From positions 1 to 11,021 of the forward strand of contig JASHVB010000533.1 in the NCBI GenBank assembly GCA_030039695.1: 11,021 nucleotides of DNA, in the 5' to 3' direction. Under the pieces are notes generated by a model that was not told the DNA's origin, made no database searches, and saw only the letters and a program-made list of their open reading frames with translations. Each line of letters starts with the position of its first letter. Within the stretch, counting starts at the first letter, position 1. The stretch is from Acetobacteraceae bacterium. GTDB lineage: Bacteria; Pseudomonadota; Alphaproteobacteria; Acetobacterales; Acetobacteraceae. Of the stretch, positions 1 through 6,846 are shown piece by piece. A program made the position numbers and the translations under genes.

Positions 1-350
1 TTCGGCGCGCTTCGGCAGAGACGCGCGCGCTCTGGTCGCGCGCGAACGCCTACGTGCAGGAGGCCGCGCCCTGGACTGCGCTTGGGGCCGACCGGGCGCG
101 GGCAGCGCTGGTGACACGCACCGCACTCAACCTTGTACGGCTCAGTGCGACCGTGGCTTGGAGCATTGTGCCGAACCTCGCGGCGCGCGTCCTGCAGTTG
201 CTGGGCGATCCCTCAGCCGACACGACACCACGGTGGCCTGACAGAATCGACCACACGACCCTTAGTAAGATTACGGGTGTGCTAAGCCCCGCTCCTGCGG
301 AGCCTCTGGTTGCCAAGGTAACCGTCAATCACCTCGCGTTTGGCGAGTAG
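1..350 (+). CDS. metG: Methionyl-tRNA synthetase, C-terminal fragment (5' end outside window)
   Basis: The reading frame is open from base 3 to the TAG at 348-350. It enters from the left edge, so only about the last 115 residues are present. The segment around bases 45-170 reads ANAYVQEAAPW followed by RTALNLVRLSATVAWSIVP. This is the helical anticodon-binding domain of class I methionyl-tRNA synthetases, which charge tRNA-Met with methionine in the cytoplasm. The catalytic HIGH and KMSKS domains lie outside the window. The last ~25 residues (PLVAKVTVNHLAFGE at the end) look less conserved, and no C-terminal tRNA-binding EMAP-like domain follows, so this is the short form of the enzyme or one with an altered tail. 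The fragment is too small to show whether the whole gene is intact. Identification rests on remembered family sequence, not on a search. Confidence 0.78.
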   Translation, partial: RRASAETRALWSRANAYVQEAAPWTALGADRARAALVTRTALNLVRLSATVAWSIVPNLAARVLQLLGDPSADTTPRWPDRIDHTTLSKITGVLSPAPAEPLVAKVTVNHLAFGE

Positions 351-467
351 CCCGTGCATCGACTCTCTGCACCAATCCCGCCTTTCCTTGTCGGATCGGC
401 TGGAATCGACCCATTGCAGCCGTTAACCGCCAAGTTGATATTAAGGCGTGGTCCGGGAGAAACAGCG

Positions 468-970
468 ATGTTGGTCGTGTTCGGTGGCTTGCCGGGGACC
501 GGCAAGACCACGATCGCAATCGACAGATTGCAGCCCAGCGATCTGCGACTTACCTGCGCATTGACGACGTTGAGCAGGCCATCCGGACGTCAGGAGTTCT
601 CGTCGGGGACATCGGCCCAGCGGCTTACTTTGTTGCCAACGCACTGGCAGCGTCCGACCTGGCGAACGGACTTACTGTGGTCGTGGACTGCGTCAGTCCT
701 GTTGAGGAGAGTCGTCAAGGATGGCGAGAAGCGGAGACCCGTGCTCAAACACGAATTATCGAAATCGAAATTGTCTGTTCCGATCCTGTCGAGCATCGTC
801 GTCGAGTGGAGAGCCGAAATCCGGACATCGACGGCCTCATTTTACCGAGCTGGCAGGCAGTCTTGGAACGCAACTACTTGCCCTGGGAGGAGCCGCATCT
901 AATTATAGACACAGCCGACCTCACCCCGAATGAGGCAATGGCGTTCGTCGAGCAGCACATGAATGCTTAA
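468..970 (+). pseudogene. P-loop kinase / AAA-type ATPase, frameshifted after Walker A
   Basis: ATG 468 is preceded by GGGAGA at 455-460, a good ribosome site. The first 17 residues contain a perfect Walker A motif, GLPGTGKT (residues 7-14). The frame then breaks. From base 521 the family-like sequence continues one frame back (RQIAAQRSATYLRIDDVEQ onward), with VVVDCVSP as a Walker-B-like strand and IEIVCSDPVEHRRRVESR as a probable lid/arginine segment. It ends at the TAA 968-970. Joining the frames gives about 166 residues, the usual size of small predicted zeta-toxin or adenylylsulfate-kinase-like P-loop kinases. The break fits two extra bases near 519-520, or one lost base. The unshifted frame runs to 902 with meaningless sequence. 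No substrate can be assigned. A sequencing error would give the same picture, so pseudogene status is likely, not certain. Confidence 0.8.
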
Positions 971-974
971 GTCT

Positions 975-1022
975 GCTTTCCACCCGTCTCCTCCATACAT
1001 GCCACCGGGCCGGTTTCGACCC
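975..1022. repeat. First copy of a two-part intergenic repeat
   Basis: It begins five bases after the kinase pseudogene stop. GCTTTCCACCC (975-985) and GGTTTCGACCC (1012-1022) recur in the same order and orientation at 3894-3929. The following bases CGAAGCGGCCG (1023-1033) make a loose inverted counterpart of the GCTTT arm, so a degenerate palindromic element is possible. Confidence 0.4.
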
Positions 1023-1101
1023 GAAGCGGCCGTTCGACCCCTCGCCGCGGCGCAGTACGCATGGAATTGCCGCAGGCGCGGTAGCGGCATCGTTGTCCGG
1101 C

Positions 1102-1129
1102 TTGTCTCTTCGATGGCACAGGCTAAGAT
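1102..1129 (+). promoter_or_regulatory. Possible sigma70-type promoter for the DUF1993 gene
   Basis: TTGTCT (1102-1107) and TAAGAT (1124-1129) are separated by 16 bp and lie 40 bp before the start codon. Each hexamer matches the consensus at four of six positions. A second possible -35 (TTGTCC, 1093-1098) lies too far away. This is a modest call based on spacing and position only. Confidence 0.35.
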
Positions 1130-1168
1130 CGCCCGCAATCTTCCCTGACCCTACGAGGAGAGTGTTCC

Positions 1169-1678
1169 ATGGCGATCACGATGTACACCGGCTTTGTGCC
1201 GGTATGCCTGCAGTTGCTCGGTGGCCTCAAGACTGTGCTGCAGAAGGCTGAGGCGCACGCCACGGCCCAGAAATGGGATACCACCGTAGTGCTGAACCTG
1301 CGGCTCTTCCCCGACATGTTCCCGCTCGAGCGGCAGGTGCGGCAGGTCTGCACTCATTCATGCGGAGCGGGCCGGGTCGCCGGGATTAGCTTGCCGTCCT
1401 TCGCCGACCATGACAACAACTTCGCCGAGATGCAGGCGCGCATCGACAAGACCGTCGACTTCCTGAAAGGGCTGCGCGCGGATCAGCTCGACGGCAAGGA
1501 AGATACCGTCATCACGGTCCCGATGGGTGGCCAGCCGCGCGAGTTCAAGTGTCAGAATTACCTGTACCATTTCGCGATGTTGCAGGTGCAGTTCCACGCT
1601 ACGACGGCGTACGACATCATCCGCACCACCGGCGTCAACCTCAGTAAGCTCAACTATCTCGGCCAAATGCCGTCGTAA
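1169..1678 (+). CDS. DUF1993 family protein
   Basis: A complete 169-residue protein. The start ATG 1169 is supported by GAGGAGA at 1155-1161. The sequence follows the DUF1993 pattern throughout: LLGGLKTVLQKAEAHA near the N-terminus, then LNLRLFPDMFPLERQV at residues ~42-57, a middle helix with SFADHDNNFAEMQARI and a C-terminal FKCQNYLYHFAMLQVQFHATTAYDIIR. The family is cytoplasmic and helical, resembles the DinB/YfiT four-helix-bundle fold, and has no established reaction. The usual helix after the RQV segment, which I recall as resembling CDFAKGAAARLAG, is here CTHSCGAGRVAG. That is one residue shorter and unusual, but the frame is intact on both sides. It stands alone: the next gene starts 421 bp downstream. 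A small hairpin, CGTCG/CGACG (1671-1685), overlaps the stop codon. Confidence 0.85.
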   Translation: MAITMYTGFVPVCLQLLGGLKTVLQKAEAHATAQKWDTTVVLNLRLFPDMFPLERQVRQVCTHSCGAGRVAGISLPSFADHDNNFAEMQARIDKTVDFLKGLRADQLDGKEDTVITVPMGGQPREFKCQNYLYHFAMLQVQFHATTAYDIIRTTGVNLSKLNYLGQMPS

Positions 1679-2099
1679 ATCGACGCACTTATCCAATTGG
1701 TAGAGTCGACGACAGGCGCGGTAACGCTAGCTGCTCGATGAGTCGTTGGTGTCGCTTTCGCGCACTCCCCTCAATCACGGCTGGCACGGCTCCGTTTCCT
1801 GCCGCCGCTCGTCGAACTGGACGTGCGGAACTATCGTAACCGCGGCCGCAGCATCACATTGCTCGGAGCGGGTCGGTCATGATTGCGCGCCGCTGAGGCT
1901 GGCTGTCCCCCAATTTCATTGCGGTGTGCCTAGATGAGACCAAGGATCCCGCTCACCAGCTCCTGAATTCAGGGAATGTAGGCTAGGATGGTTCCCCAGT
2001 CGGTGGTCACGTGTCTCTCCTGGGCTCCAGGGGTGAGGAGGGGTTTCAACGAGACGAGACAAAGCGATGGCGGCTGCGCTTCACAGAGGAGACGGAAAC
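1679..2099. other. Intergenic stretch without a supportable gene
   Basis: The 421 bp between the DUF1993 gene and the next gene hold no convincing coding frame. A 63-codon open frame at 1746-1937 (+) has no ribosome site and no family resemblance. A short hairpin, CCTGG-GCT-CCAGG, lies at 2019-2031 in the leader of the following gene, and a GAGAC/GAGAC direct repeat lies around 2050-2060. The words at 1689-1705 look a little like a tRNA D-arm, but no tRNA is present. Confidence 0.5.
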
Positions 2100-2750
2100 A
2101 TGCCACAAAAAGGTCGCGGGATTTTCATGGTGTACGTTGATATCGACGCCAAAGACGTGCAGGAATTCAACGAGTGGTATAACAAGGAACATCTACCGGA
2201 ATTGTTATCGGTGCCCGGCATTCTCTCAGCGGCCCGCTACGAGGCAGTCAAGGGTGGCCCGCAGTACCTGGCATGCTACGAACTGGAAAGCGTGGCGGTG
2301 ATGCAGACGCCGGCGTTTACCAACCGGCCGCGGACGCCGTGGGGACAGAAAGTCTCACCGTCCGTGATTGGGAAGAATTTGACACGCATTGTCGGGGAAC
2401 AAATTTACCCGGACGGCATAGAAATGCCGGAGCGTGGCATGGCGCCGGTGTTGCAGATTGGCCGTATGTCCGTCCCCGCCGAGGTCGACGCGGAGTGGAA
2501 CGCCTGGTACAGTGACGAGTATGTGCCAGGCTACCGCAAGGTGCCCGGAGTGATCTACGCCCGCCGCTATCGGGTGCTCGAGGGTACCAGCGGCTACAGT
2601 ACTGTCTACGAATTTGCCAGCACGGCCGTGCCCGAAAGCCCGGCGTGGAAGGAGCAACAGCAACATTCCTCGCCCAATTCGCCGCGTATGCGGCAAGCCA
2701 TGACGCACGCACCGGGTTCGGCCGGGGTGTACGTACGGGTGAACCCCTAA
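2100..2750 (+). CDS. Tandem dimeric alpha-beta-barrel (ferredoxin-like) protein
   Basis: A complete 216-residue protein from ATG 2100, chosen over the in-frame ATG at 2067 because AGGAG (2087-2091) sits 8 bp before it. It is an internal duplication. Residues 9-64 and 117-174 each form one dimeric alpha-beta-barrel unit with the same signature: EFNEWYNKEHLPELLSVPG (22-40) and EWNAWYSDEYVPGYRKVPG (132-150). Each is followed by a strand ARY/ARRY and a second strand ending in YELES or YEFAS. Over 28 aligned core residues 12 are identical. Two fused units can form a pseudo-dimeric barrel in one chain. Relatives include EthD-like and small monooxygenase-like or isomerase-like proteins, but no catalytic residues can be assigned, so the function is unknown. 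There is no signal peptide or membrane segment. The last ~35 residues are polar and probably disordered. Confidence 0.78.
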   Translation: MPQKGRGIFMVYVDIDAKDVQEFNEWYNKEHLPELLSVPGILSAARYEAVKGGPQYLACYELESVAVMQTPAFTNRPRTPWGQKVSPSVIGKNLTRIVGEQIYPDGIEMPERGMAPVLQIGRMSVPAEVDAEWNAWYSDEYVPGYRKVPGVIYARRYRVLEGTSGYSTVYEFASTAVPESPAWKEQQQHSSPNSPRMRQAMTHAPGSAGVYVRVNP

Positions 2751-2823
2751 AGTCCAGGGTGCGCCAGAATGTAGCTGCTCGACATCATCGGCGGCCGTGC
2801 TCGATTTCGTCGACCAACCCTGC

Positions 2824-3563
2824 TCAAATTGAGTGATCGCAAGGTCTGCTTCGACGATTGTGCCGGCGGCCCGACGGTGGAGGTGCCGCGGCATGATGCC
2901 GGAACTGGGGCCTCCTACGCGGAGCTGGTGACGCCAAAGGTCGCCGGCGATCCGCAACTCCACACGCATGTCTACGGTGCCGAATGTGGTGCTCACCGAG
3001 AGTGGCCGGGTAGGTGGGCGCGTCCCCCAAGGCCGAGTAGAGGATCTTTTGGATGGTGCGGCGGACGTCGCGTTCGAATTCCGTCTCGGGTACGTCCGGG
3101 GGATGGAAATAGAGCTGGTAGAAGAGTGAGTTGTCGTTCTCCGGCATCGTGGTGGTCGGGCGGACCTGCCCCCGGGGCATAAACCGTACGCTCAAACCGA
3201 TCACTCCATTGAAGCGGTCGGGGCGCAAAAGCGCCGCCTGCCACGCCACCGGGGCGCCCCAATCGTGGCCGGCAATCACTGCTGTCTCAACACCCAAAGC
3301 GTCGGGCAGACCTACTACGTCGCCAACGAGGTGCAGCAGTATGTACTTGTCGATCTCTCTGGACGGTCTCGTACGACCAAAGCCACGCATGTCTCGCGCG
3401 ACAACGTGGCATCCGGCCTGTGCAAGCGCTTCGAACTGATGGCGCCAGGAGTACCAGGATTCAGGAAAGCCGCGGCAGAGGACAACCAGGGGGCCTGCGC
3501 CCTGCCAACCACACGCATACGAATTCCGTTCGTTTCGACGGTTAGGTGCTTTACCTCGTTCAT
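2824..3563 (-). pseudogene. Epoxide-hydrolase-like alpha/beta hydrolase, frameshifted and truncated
   Basis: Translation starts at ATG 3563-3561, with AGGAA about 10 bp upstream. It gives MNEVKHLTVETNGIRMRVVG and then loses frame near 3501-3506. The family sequence resumes in the frame of base 3501: AGPLVVLCRGFPESWYSWRH, later DKYILLHLVGDVVGLPDALG and GHDWGAPVAWQAALLRPDRF. The epoxide-hydrolase nucleophile Asp is the GAT at 3262-3264. The oxyanion-hole motif HGFP has become RGFP (CGC at 3472-3474, one transition from CAC). Similarity stops near base 3018 after GDAPTYP. The frame stays open to the TGA at 2824, but this tail is not hydrolase-like. About 100-130 C-terminal residues, with the acid and histidine of the triad, are missing. 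It cannot encode a working enzyme. The frameshift alone could be a sequencing error, but the missing C-terminus and the lost His cannot be explained that way. Confidence 0.85.
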
Positions 3564-3893
3564 CGTGGTATCGTTCCTAACTATCCTTGCTGCTACGGCG
3601 CGGCCACACTGCAGTAGATCTCGGCCCTACGCTAAAGTGCGCGTTTGCCTGAAGACTTCCTACTACTACTACTTTTTCCTCGCGAGAGTGGCCTGTTTGC
3701 GGTGAATAAGCATTCGCAAGATGACCGCCGGCTTCGACTGGTCCACGCTGAACATTAGGCATTGTGGCCACCCCGGCAATCATCTCAGGATCGGAGCGGT
3801 TCGCAGGCCTCGTTGTGGCTGACAGATTCACAGTAGCGCGGCTGACAACCTGTCAACGCCTAAGCGATTCTGTTCAGCCCCGTTTGGTTGACC

Positions 3894-3929
3894 GCTTTCC
3901 ACCCTGAGTCGCTGGTATGGTCTCGACCC
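3894..3929. repeat. Second copy of a two-part intergenic repeat
   Basis: GCTTTCCACCC (3894-3904) is identical to 975-985. GGTCTCGACCC (3919-3929) differs from GGTTTCGACCC (1012-1022) at one base. The two parts are 14 bp apart here and 26 bp apart in the other copy. Both copies are intergenic, which suggests remnants of a dispersed repeat, though two short words are limited evidence. Confidence 0.4.
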
Positions 3930-4060
3930 ATTCAAACTAGACACGCTTCGCAATTGACTGCCCGGAAGCAGACTTAGGCAGAAAGTGCTCGTCGGTGGTG
4001 AGCAGCTTCCCCCTGGAGCGATAGCTGGTATGGTTCAGTGCACGGCAATCCTGTTCCGGG

Positions 4061-4088
4061 TTGGCACAAGTGCGGGATATGCTATAGT
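4061..4088 (+). promoter_or_regulatory. Strong sigma70-type promoter with extended -10, for the GFA gene
   Basis: TTGGCA (4061-4066) and TATAGT (4083-4088) each match the consensus at five of six positions. The spacer is 16 bp and TGC directly precedes the -10 hexamer, an extended -10. Transcription would start near 4095, giving a leader of about 75 bases to the ATG at 4171. Confidence 0.68.
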
Positions 4089-4118
4089 TTTGGCCGTAAA
4101 TGCTATATGTTTTTGCCG
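4079..4118 (+). promoter_or_regulatory. Phased direct repeat over the GFA promoter; candidate operator
   Basis: ATGCTATA occurs at 4079-4086 and again at 4100-4107, exactly 21 bp apart, about two helical turns. The similarity extends through GTTTTGGCCG (4087-4096) and TGTTTTTGCCG (4108-4118). The first copy covers the -10 box and the second lies just past the predicted start site. That is a natural arrangement for a repressor binding two sites on one DNA face. No regulator gene is adjacent. Confidence 0.45.
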
Positions 4119-4170
4119 CCGATATGTTCGGCGACCTGCCCCAGACGCCAACCAATAGGGAAGGGCGGAT

Positions 4171-4611
4171 ATGGAACGTGTCGCACAATGTCACTGCGGC
4201 CAACTGCGTGTAATCGCAACAGGTTACCCGGACAGGGTCTACGTCTGCCACTGCATTGCTTGCCAACGTCGTACTGGTGCTGTCGTGCACTCGGGTGCCT
4301 ATTATCCGGCCAGCCAGGTTCGGCAGGAGGGTGTCGACAAAGTCTATAGTCGGACCGGCGATAGCGGACGCACTGTGCGTTTTCACTTCTGCCCAGATTG
4401 TGGAACATCGGTCTGGTGGGAGGGAGGGCCAACTGCGGGACACCGCGGTGTTGCCGTTGGATGCTTTGGCGACCCAAGTTTCTGGGCACCGACGTACTCG
4501 GTATATGAAGAAGGAAAGCACCCGTGGCTTGGCTTGCCCGCCAACGTTCGGGACCACTTCGGGAAGACACGCCCGCCAGAACACGTCCCTGCTCGTCCCT
4601 GGAAGGCGTGA
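4171..4611 (+). CDS. GFA / CENP-V domain zinc protein
   Basis: A complete 146-residue protein from ATG 4171, with AAGGG at 4161-4165 upstream. It has the full cysteine set of the GFA (glutathione-dependent formaldehyde-activating enzyme-like) fold: CHCGQLRV (Cys7, Cys9), CHCIACQRRTGA (Cys26, Cys28, Cys31) and FCPDCGTSVWWE (Cys74, Cys77). In this family these bind two zinc ions. The founding member Gfa was reported to speed formation of S-hydroxymethylglutathione, but most relatives have no proven reaction, so formaldehyde detoxification should not be assumed. The length fits a single-domain member and it is cytoplasmic. No formaldehyde dehydrogenase gene is nearby. It is monocistronic and converges on the fusion gene, whose stop lies 135 bp away. 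Open frames on the opposite strand across this gene are shadows. Confidence 0.9.
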   Translation: MERVAQCHCGQLRVIATGYPDRVYVCHCIACQRRTGAVVHSGAYYPASQVRQEGVDKVYSRTGDSGRTVRFHFCPDCGTSVWWEGGPTAGHRGVAVGCFGDPSFWAPTYSVYEEGKHPWLGLPANVRDHFGKTRPPEHVPARPWKA

Positions 4612-4699
4612 GTGACGCGCAGTAAGGGGTCACCGCACGATCTGTGCAAAATCGTAAGCTAGCGGCGGCGGCTCCTAGGACAGGTATGCACGAGCGACA

Positions 4700-4727
4700 T
4701 TGCCGGAAAGAATGCGAGCAACGGCAA
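4700..4727. repeat. Inverted repeat between convergent genes
   Basis: TTGCCG (4700-4705) and CGGCAA (4722-4727) are perfect complements around a 16-base loop, between the converging stops at 4611 and 4747. It may act as a weak two-way terminator, but no T-run follows on either strand. Confidence 0.3.
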
Positions 4728-4746
4728 CATCTGGAGTTTGGCCACC

Positions 4747-6846
4747 CTACAGAAGCTCGGCAAGCAGTGCAGCCGCTCGAACGTCTCCATCGCTCTCGAC
4801 GCAGCGATAGGCGGCGGGACGGCTAAGCCGTTGCAAAATGGCACCGGCGATGTCGTCGGGGGTTGAGTTCATGTAGTCCATGTGGTGCCCGGCGCAGTAG
4901 CACCCGAGACGATGCCGCACGTGCACAGTTTGTTCGAAGTGATTGTGCAATGGGAAGTAGATGAAGGGGATTTTGGCGGCGGTGAGTTCCATGCAGGTCG
5001 TCAGGCCGCCCTGAACCACCGCGATATCGCAAGCGGCGAGGTGGAGATGAAGATCGGCGACGTAGCCGCGTATTTCCACCCCTGGGACACGGGGCAGTCT
5101 CTTGGGATCGATGCGCGGGCCGGCGACGATCACAAAGCGCAGTTCGGGCAGCCGCTCACGCGCGGGGGTGGTTGCTTCCAGCACACGTCTCAGCAGAGAC
5201 TCCCCGACGCCGGAGCCGCCCACGGTGACGATGCAGATTTTCTCATCCTCGGCGTAACCGAGCCGGTGCCGTAACGTGGCGTGATCGGCGATGTCACCGG
5301 GGTCGATGCCGGTGATATAGCCGGAAAAGTCGAAGTGCTGTTGGGTCCAGTCGCGTATCGCGGGCAAGCCGGGTCCGAATGTGGCGTCAACGATGTCCTC
5401 GGGATTGCCGACGTAGATCGAGCGGTCGCGGACGCGCGGATAACGCTCGATGTGCTCCAGCATTTCGGCGTTGTAGTCGGCCGTCAGATAAGCCTCGCGG
5501 TCACCACCTTCCGGCATCGGCATATAGCCGACGAAATCGGTGAACCAGGCAAACGCGCCGCGCTTGAGTTCGGGATGTTCATGCCAGAAATGATCGACGT
5601 CCCATGCCTCATCACCTATGATGAGATCGTATTGCCCGTCCTCTACTACTTCCTGAAACACCATGAAATTGGCGACCAGGATTTCGTCCATGTTGCGCAG
5701 AGCCTGGAAGACATGCAGGTCGTGCTCGCCCGCTTCGCTTTCGATGTGCTGGGATTCGTTCACCAGGAGGCGGCTCGCGGGGTGAATGGTTTCTCCGACG
5801 CGATCAAGCAACGTTGTGACCGGGTGCTGGGCGAGCCACTCGATCTGCAGTTCGGGCCGTTGCTGACGCAGGCGCCGGGCGATCGCCAGATCGCGGCGCG
5901 CGTGCCCCAGGCCGATGGGTGAGGAGAGGTAGAGCACGCGATGGCTGCGGCCGAGGCCGTGACGAATGACCGACGGCGCGGCGATGCGACCGGTGGTGCG
6001 ATCGGCGAAGTCCTTGATCAGGCGGTTCATCGCTACCGGATGACGCGCGATCGGAATGTGGCCTGATCCTTGCAATGTGATGAGTGGTGCACCGATTATC
6101 TCGGCCACGCGCTGTCCCTTTCCGTACGGTACGATCCCGTCACGGTCACCATGGACGACAAGGGCCGGACGGCGGATCGTGCGGTACAGATCCTCACCCT
6201 GCGCCCATTCGGACTGCGCTCGCCCGAGCACCGTGTCGGTCAGGACTTCGGGGGCGGTTTCGCAAGCCCAGCCGATCGCGTCCTCGATCTGCTTTGTCGA
6301 ATGCGGCTCTGGAAAAGCCTGGGTGAAGAAAAATTCCGCGAAGCCGCGGTAATCGCGCCGCCAATACTCGCGGTTGAACTTGCCCCAGCCTTCCTCGGTC
6401 TTGAGAGCGCCGAGGAAGTCAGACCGGCCGGTGATCGGCTGCCCGAAGGGTGCTGTGGGCGCGATCAGCATGGTGCTGACGACGCGTTCGGGATGGCGTG
6501 CGGTGATGACCGCAGCGAGGTGACCGCCCAGTGAGAGGCCGACGACCACGGCTATGCCGGTGCCGGTAGCATCCATCACCGCCAGGGCGTCGGCGACATA
6601 TTCTTCGTTGCGGTAAGCGTCGACACCCCGCGGCCGGTCCGACAGTCCGTTCCCCCGCCCGTCGAGGGTAATGACGCGGTAATGGCGTGCGAGATAGGGG
6701 ACCTGGGCCTTCCAGAGTCGTGCGTGGACAATCGCCCAGGCCGGCAGCAGCAGGATTGTTTCGCTGCCCTGGCCGTGCACTTCGTAGTAGGTTTTGACGC
6801 CGTCGCGTTCGACATAGCCGGATTTATCGGGCTGACGCGCGCGCAT
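4747..6846 (-). CDS. Alpha/beta hydrolase - glycosyltransferase (GT-B, MGT-like) fusion protein
   Basis: One uninterrupted 699-residue frame. ATG 6846 is preferred because GGAG lies 8 bp upstream. A TTG at 6876 would add ten residues but lacks a ribosome site. Residues ~8-285 are an alpha/beta hydrolase with the nucleophile elbow GLSLGG (Ser105), GDRDGIVP (Asp236) and GSGHIP (His263), so the triad is complete. After a short linker (~285-302) residues ~303-699 form a GT-B glycosyltransferase: SSPIGLGHARRD (308-319) at the N-lobe, VTVGGSGVG (540-548) and QGGLTTCMEL (612-621) with PLHNHFEQ (632-639) in the nucleotide-sugar-binding C-lobe. The end RAAALLAELL looks like a natural family C-terminus. 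No signal peptide or membrane segment is seen. It probably hydrolyses and glycosylates a small molecule, or does both to one scaffold; the donor sugar and acceptor are unknown. The gene overlaps tetR by 23 bp and is likely co-transcribed and translationally coupled. Confidence 0.9.
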   Translation of the reverse strand: MRARQPDKSGYVERDGVKTYYEVHGQGSETILLLPAWAIVHARLWKAQVPYLARHYRVITLDGRGNGLSDRPRGVDAYRNEEYVADALAVMDATGTGIAVVVGLSLGGHLAAVITARHPERVVSTMLIAPTAPFGQPITGRSDFLGALKTEEGWGKFNREYWRRDYRGFAEFFFTQAFPEPHSTKQIEDAIGWACETAPEVLTDTVLGRAQSEWAQGEDLYRTIRRPALVVHGDRDGIVPYGKGQRVAEIIGAPLITLQGSGHIPIARHPVAMNRLIKDFADRTTGRIAAPSVIRHGLGRSHRVLYLSSPIGLGHARRDLAIARRLRQQRPELQIEWLAQHPVTTLLDRVGETIHPASRLLVNESQHIESEAGEHDLHVFQALRNMDEILVANFMVFQEVVEDGQYDLIIGDEAWDVDHFWHEHPELKRGAFAWFTDFVGYMPMPEGGDREAYLTADYNAEMLEHIERYPRVRDRSIYVGNPEDIVDATFGPGLPAIRDWTQQHFDFSGYITGIDPGDIADHATLRHRLGYAEDEKICIVTVGGSGVGESLLRRVLEATTPARERLPELRFVIVAGPRIDPKRLPRVPGVEIRGYVADLHLHLAACDIAVVQGGLTTCMELTAAKIPFIYFPLHNHFEQTVHVRHRLGCYCAGHHMDYMNSTPDDIAGAILQRLSRPAAYRCVESDGDVRAAALLAELL

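Larger units (their letters stand above)
3564..4170. other. Long divergent intergenic region
   Basis: The 607 bp between the hydrolase pseudogene (leftward) and the GFA gene (rightward) show no supportable gene. The short frame at 3577-3831 (-) has no family resemblance. The region contains four tandem TAC units followed by five T (3661-3677), a repeat block shared with 975-1022 (at 3894-3929), and the GFA promoter and phased repeat at its right end. Confidence 0.55.

Noticed and set aside
510..530. Programmed frameshift in the kinase gene
   Set aside because: No slippery heptamer or following stem-loop is visible; an indel is simpler.
1689..1725. CCAATTGGTAGAG resembling a tRNA D-arm
   Set aside because: No acceptor stem, anticodon arm or GGTTCRA T-loop follows at the right distance.
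1746..1937. 63-codon open frame in the 1679-2099 gap
   Set aside because: No ribosome site, unusual composition and no recognisable family.
2355..2996. 213-codon open frame on the minus strand
   Set aside because: It overlaps the duplicated barrel gene in antisense; the two internal repeats exist only on the plus strand. Its 5' part also does not resemble the missing hydrolase C-terminus.
3661..3677. TAC repeated four times followed by five T
   Set aside because: Too short for a functional microsatellite, and no stem precedes the T-run, so it is not a terminator.
3937..4584. 215-codon open frame on the minus strand
   Set aside because: It is antisense to the GFA gene, whose seven zinc cysteines and ribosome site establish the plus strand as coding.
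5281..5922. 213-codon open frame on the plus strand
   Set aside because: It lies opposite the hydrolase-glycosyltransferase gene, lacks family resemblance and is explained by GC-rich antisense codon bias.
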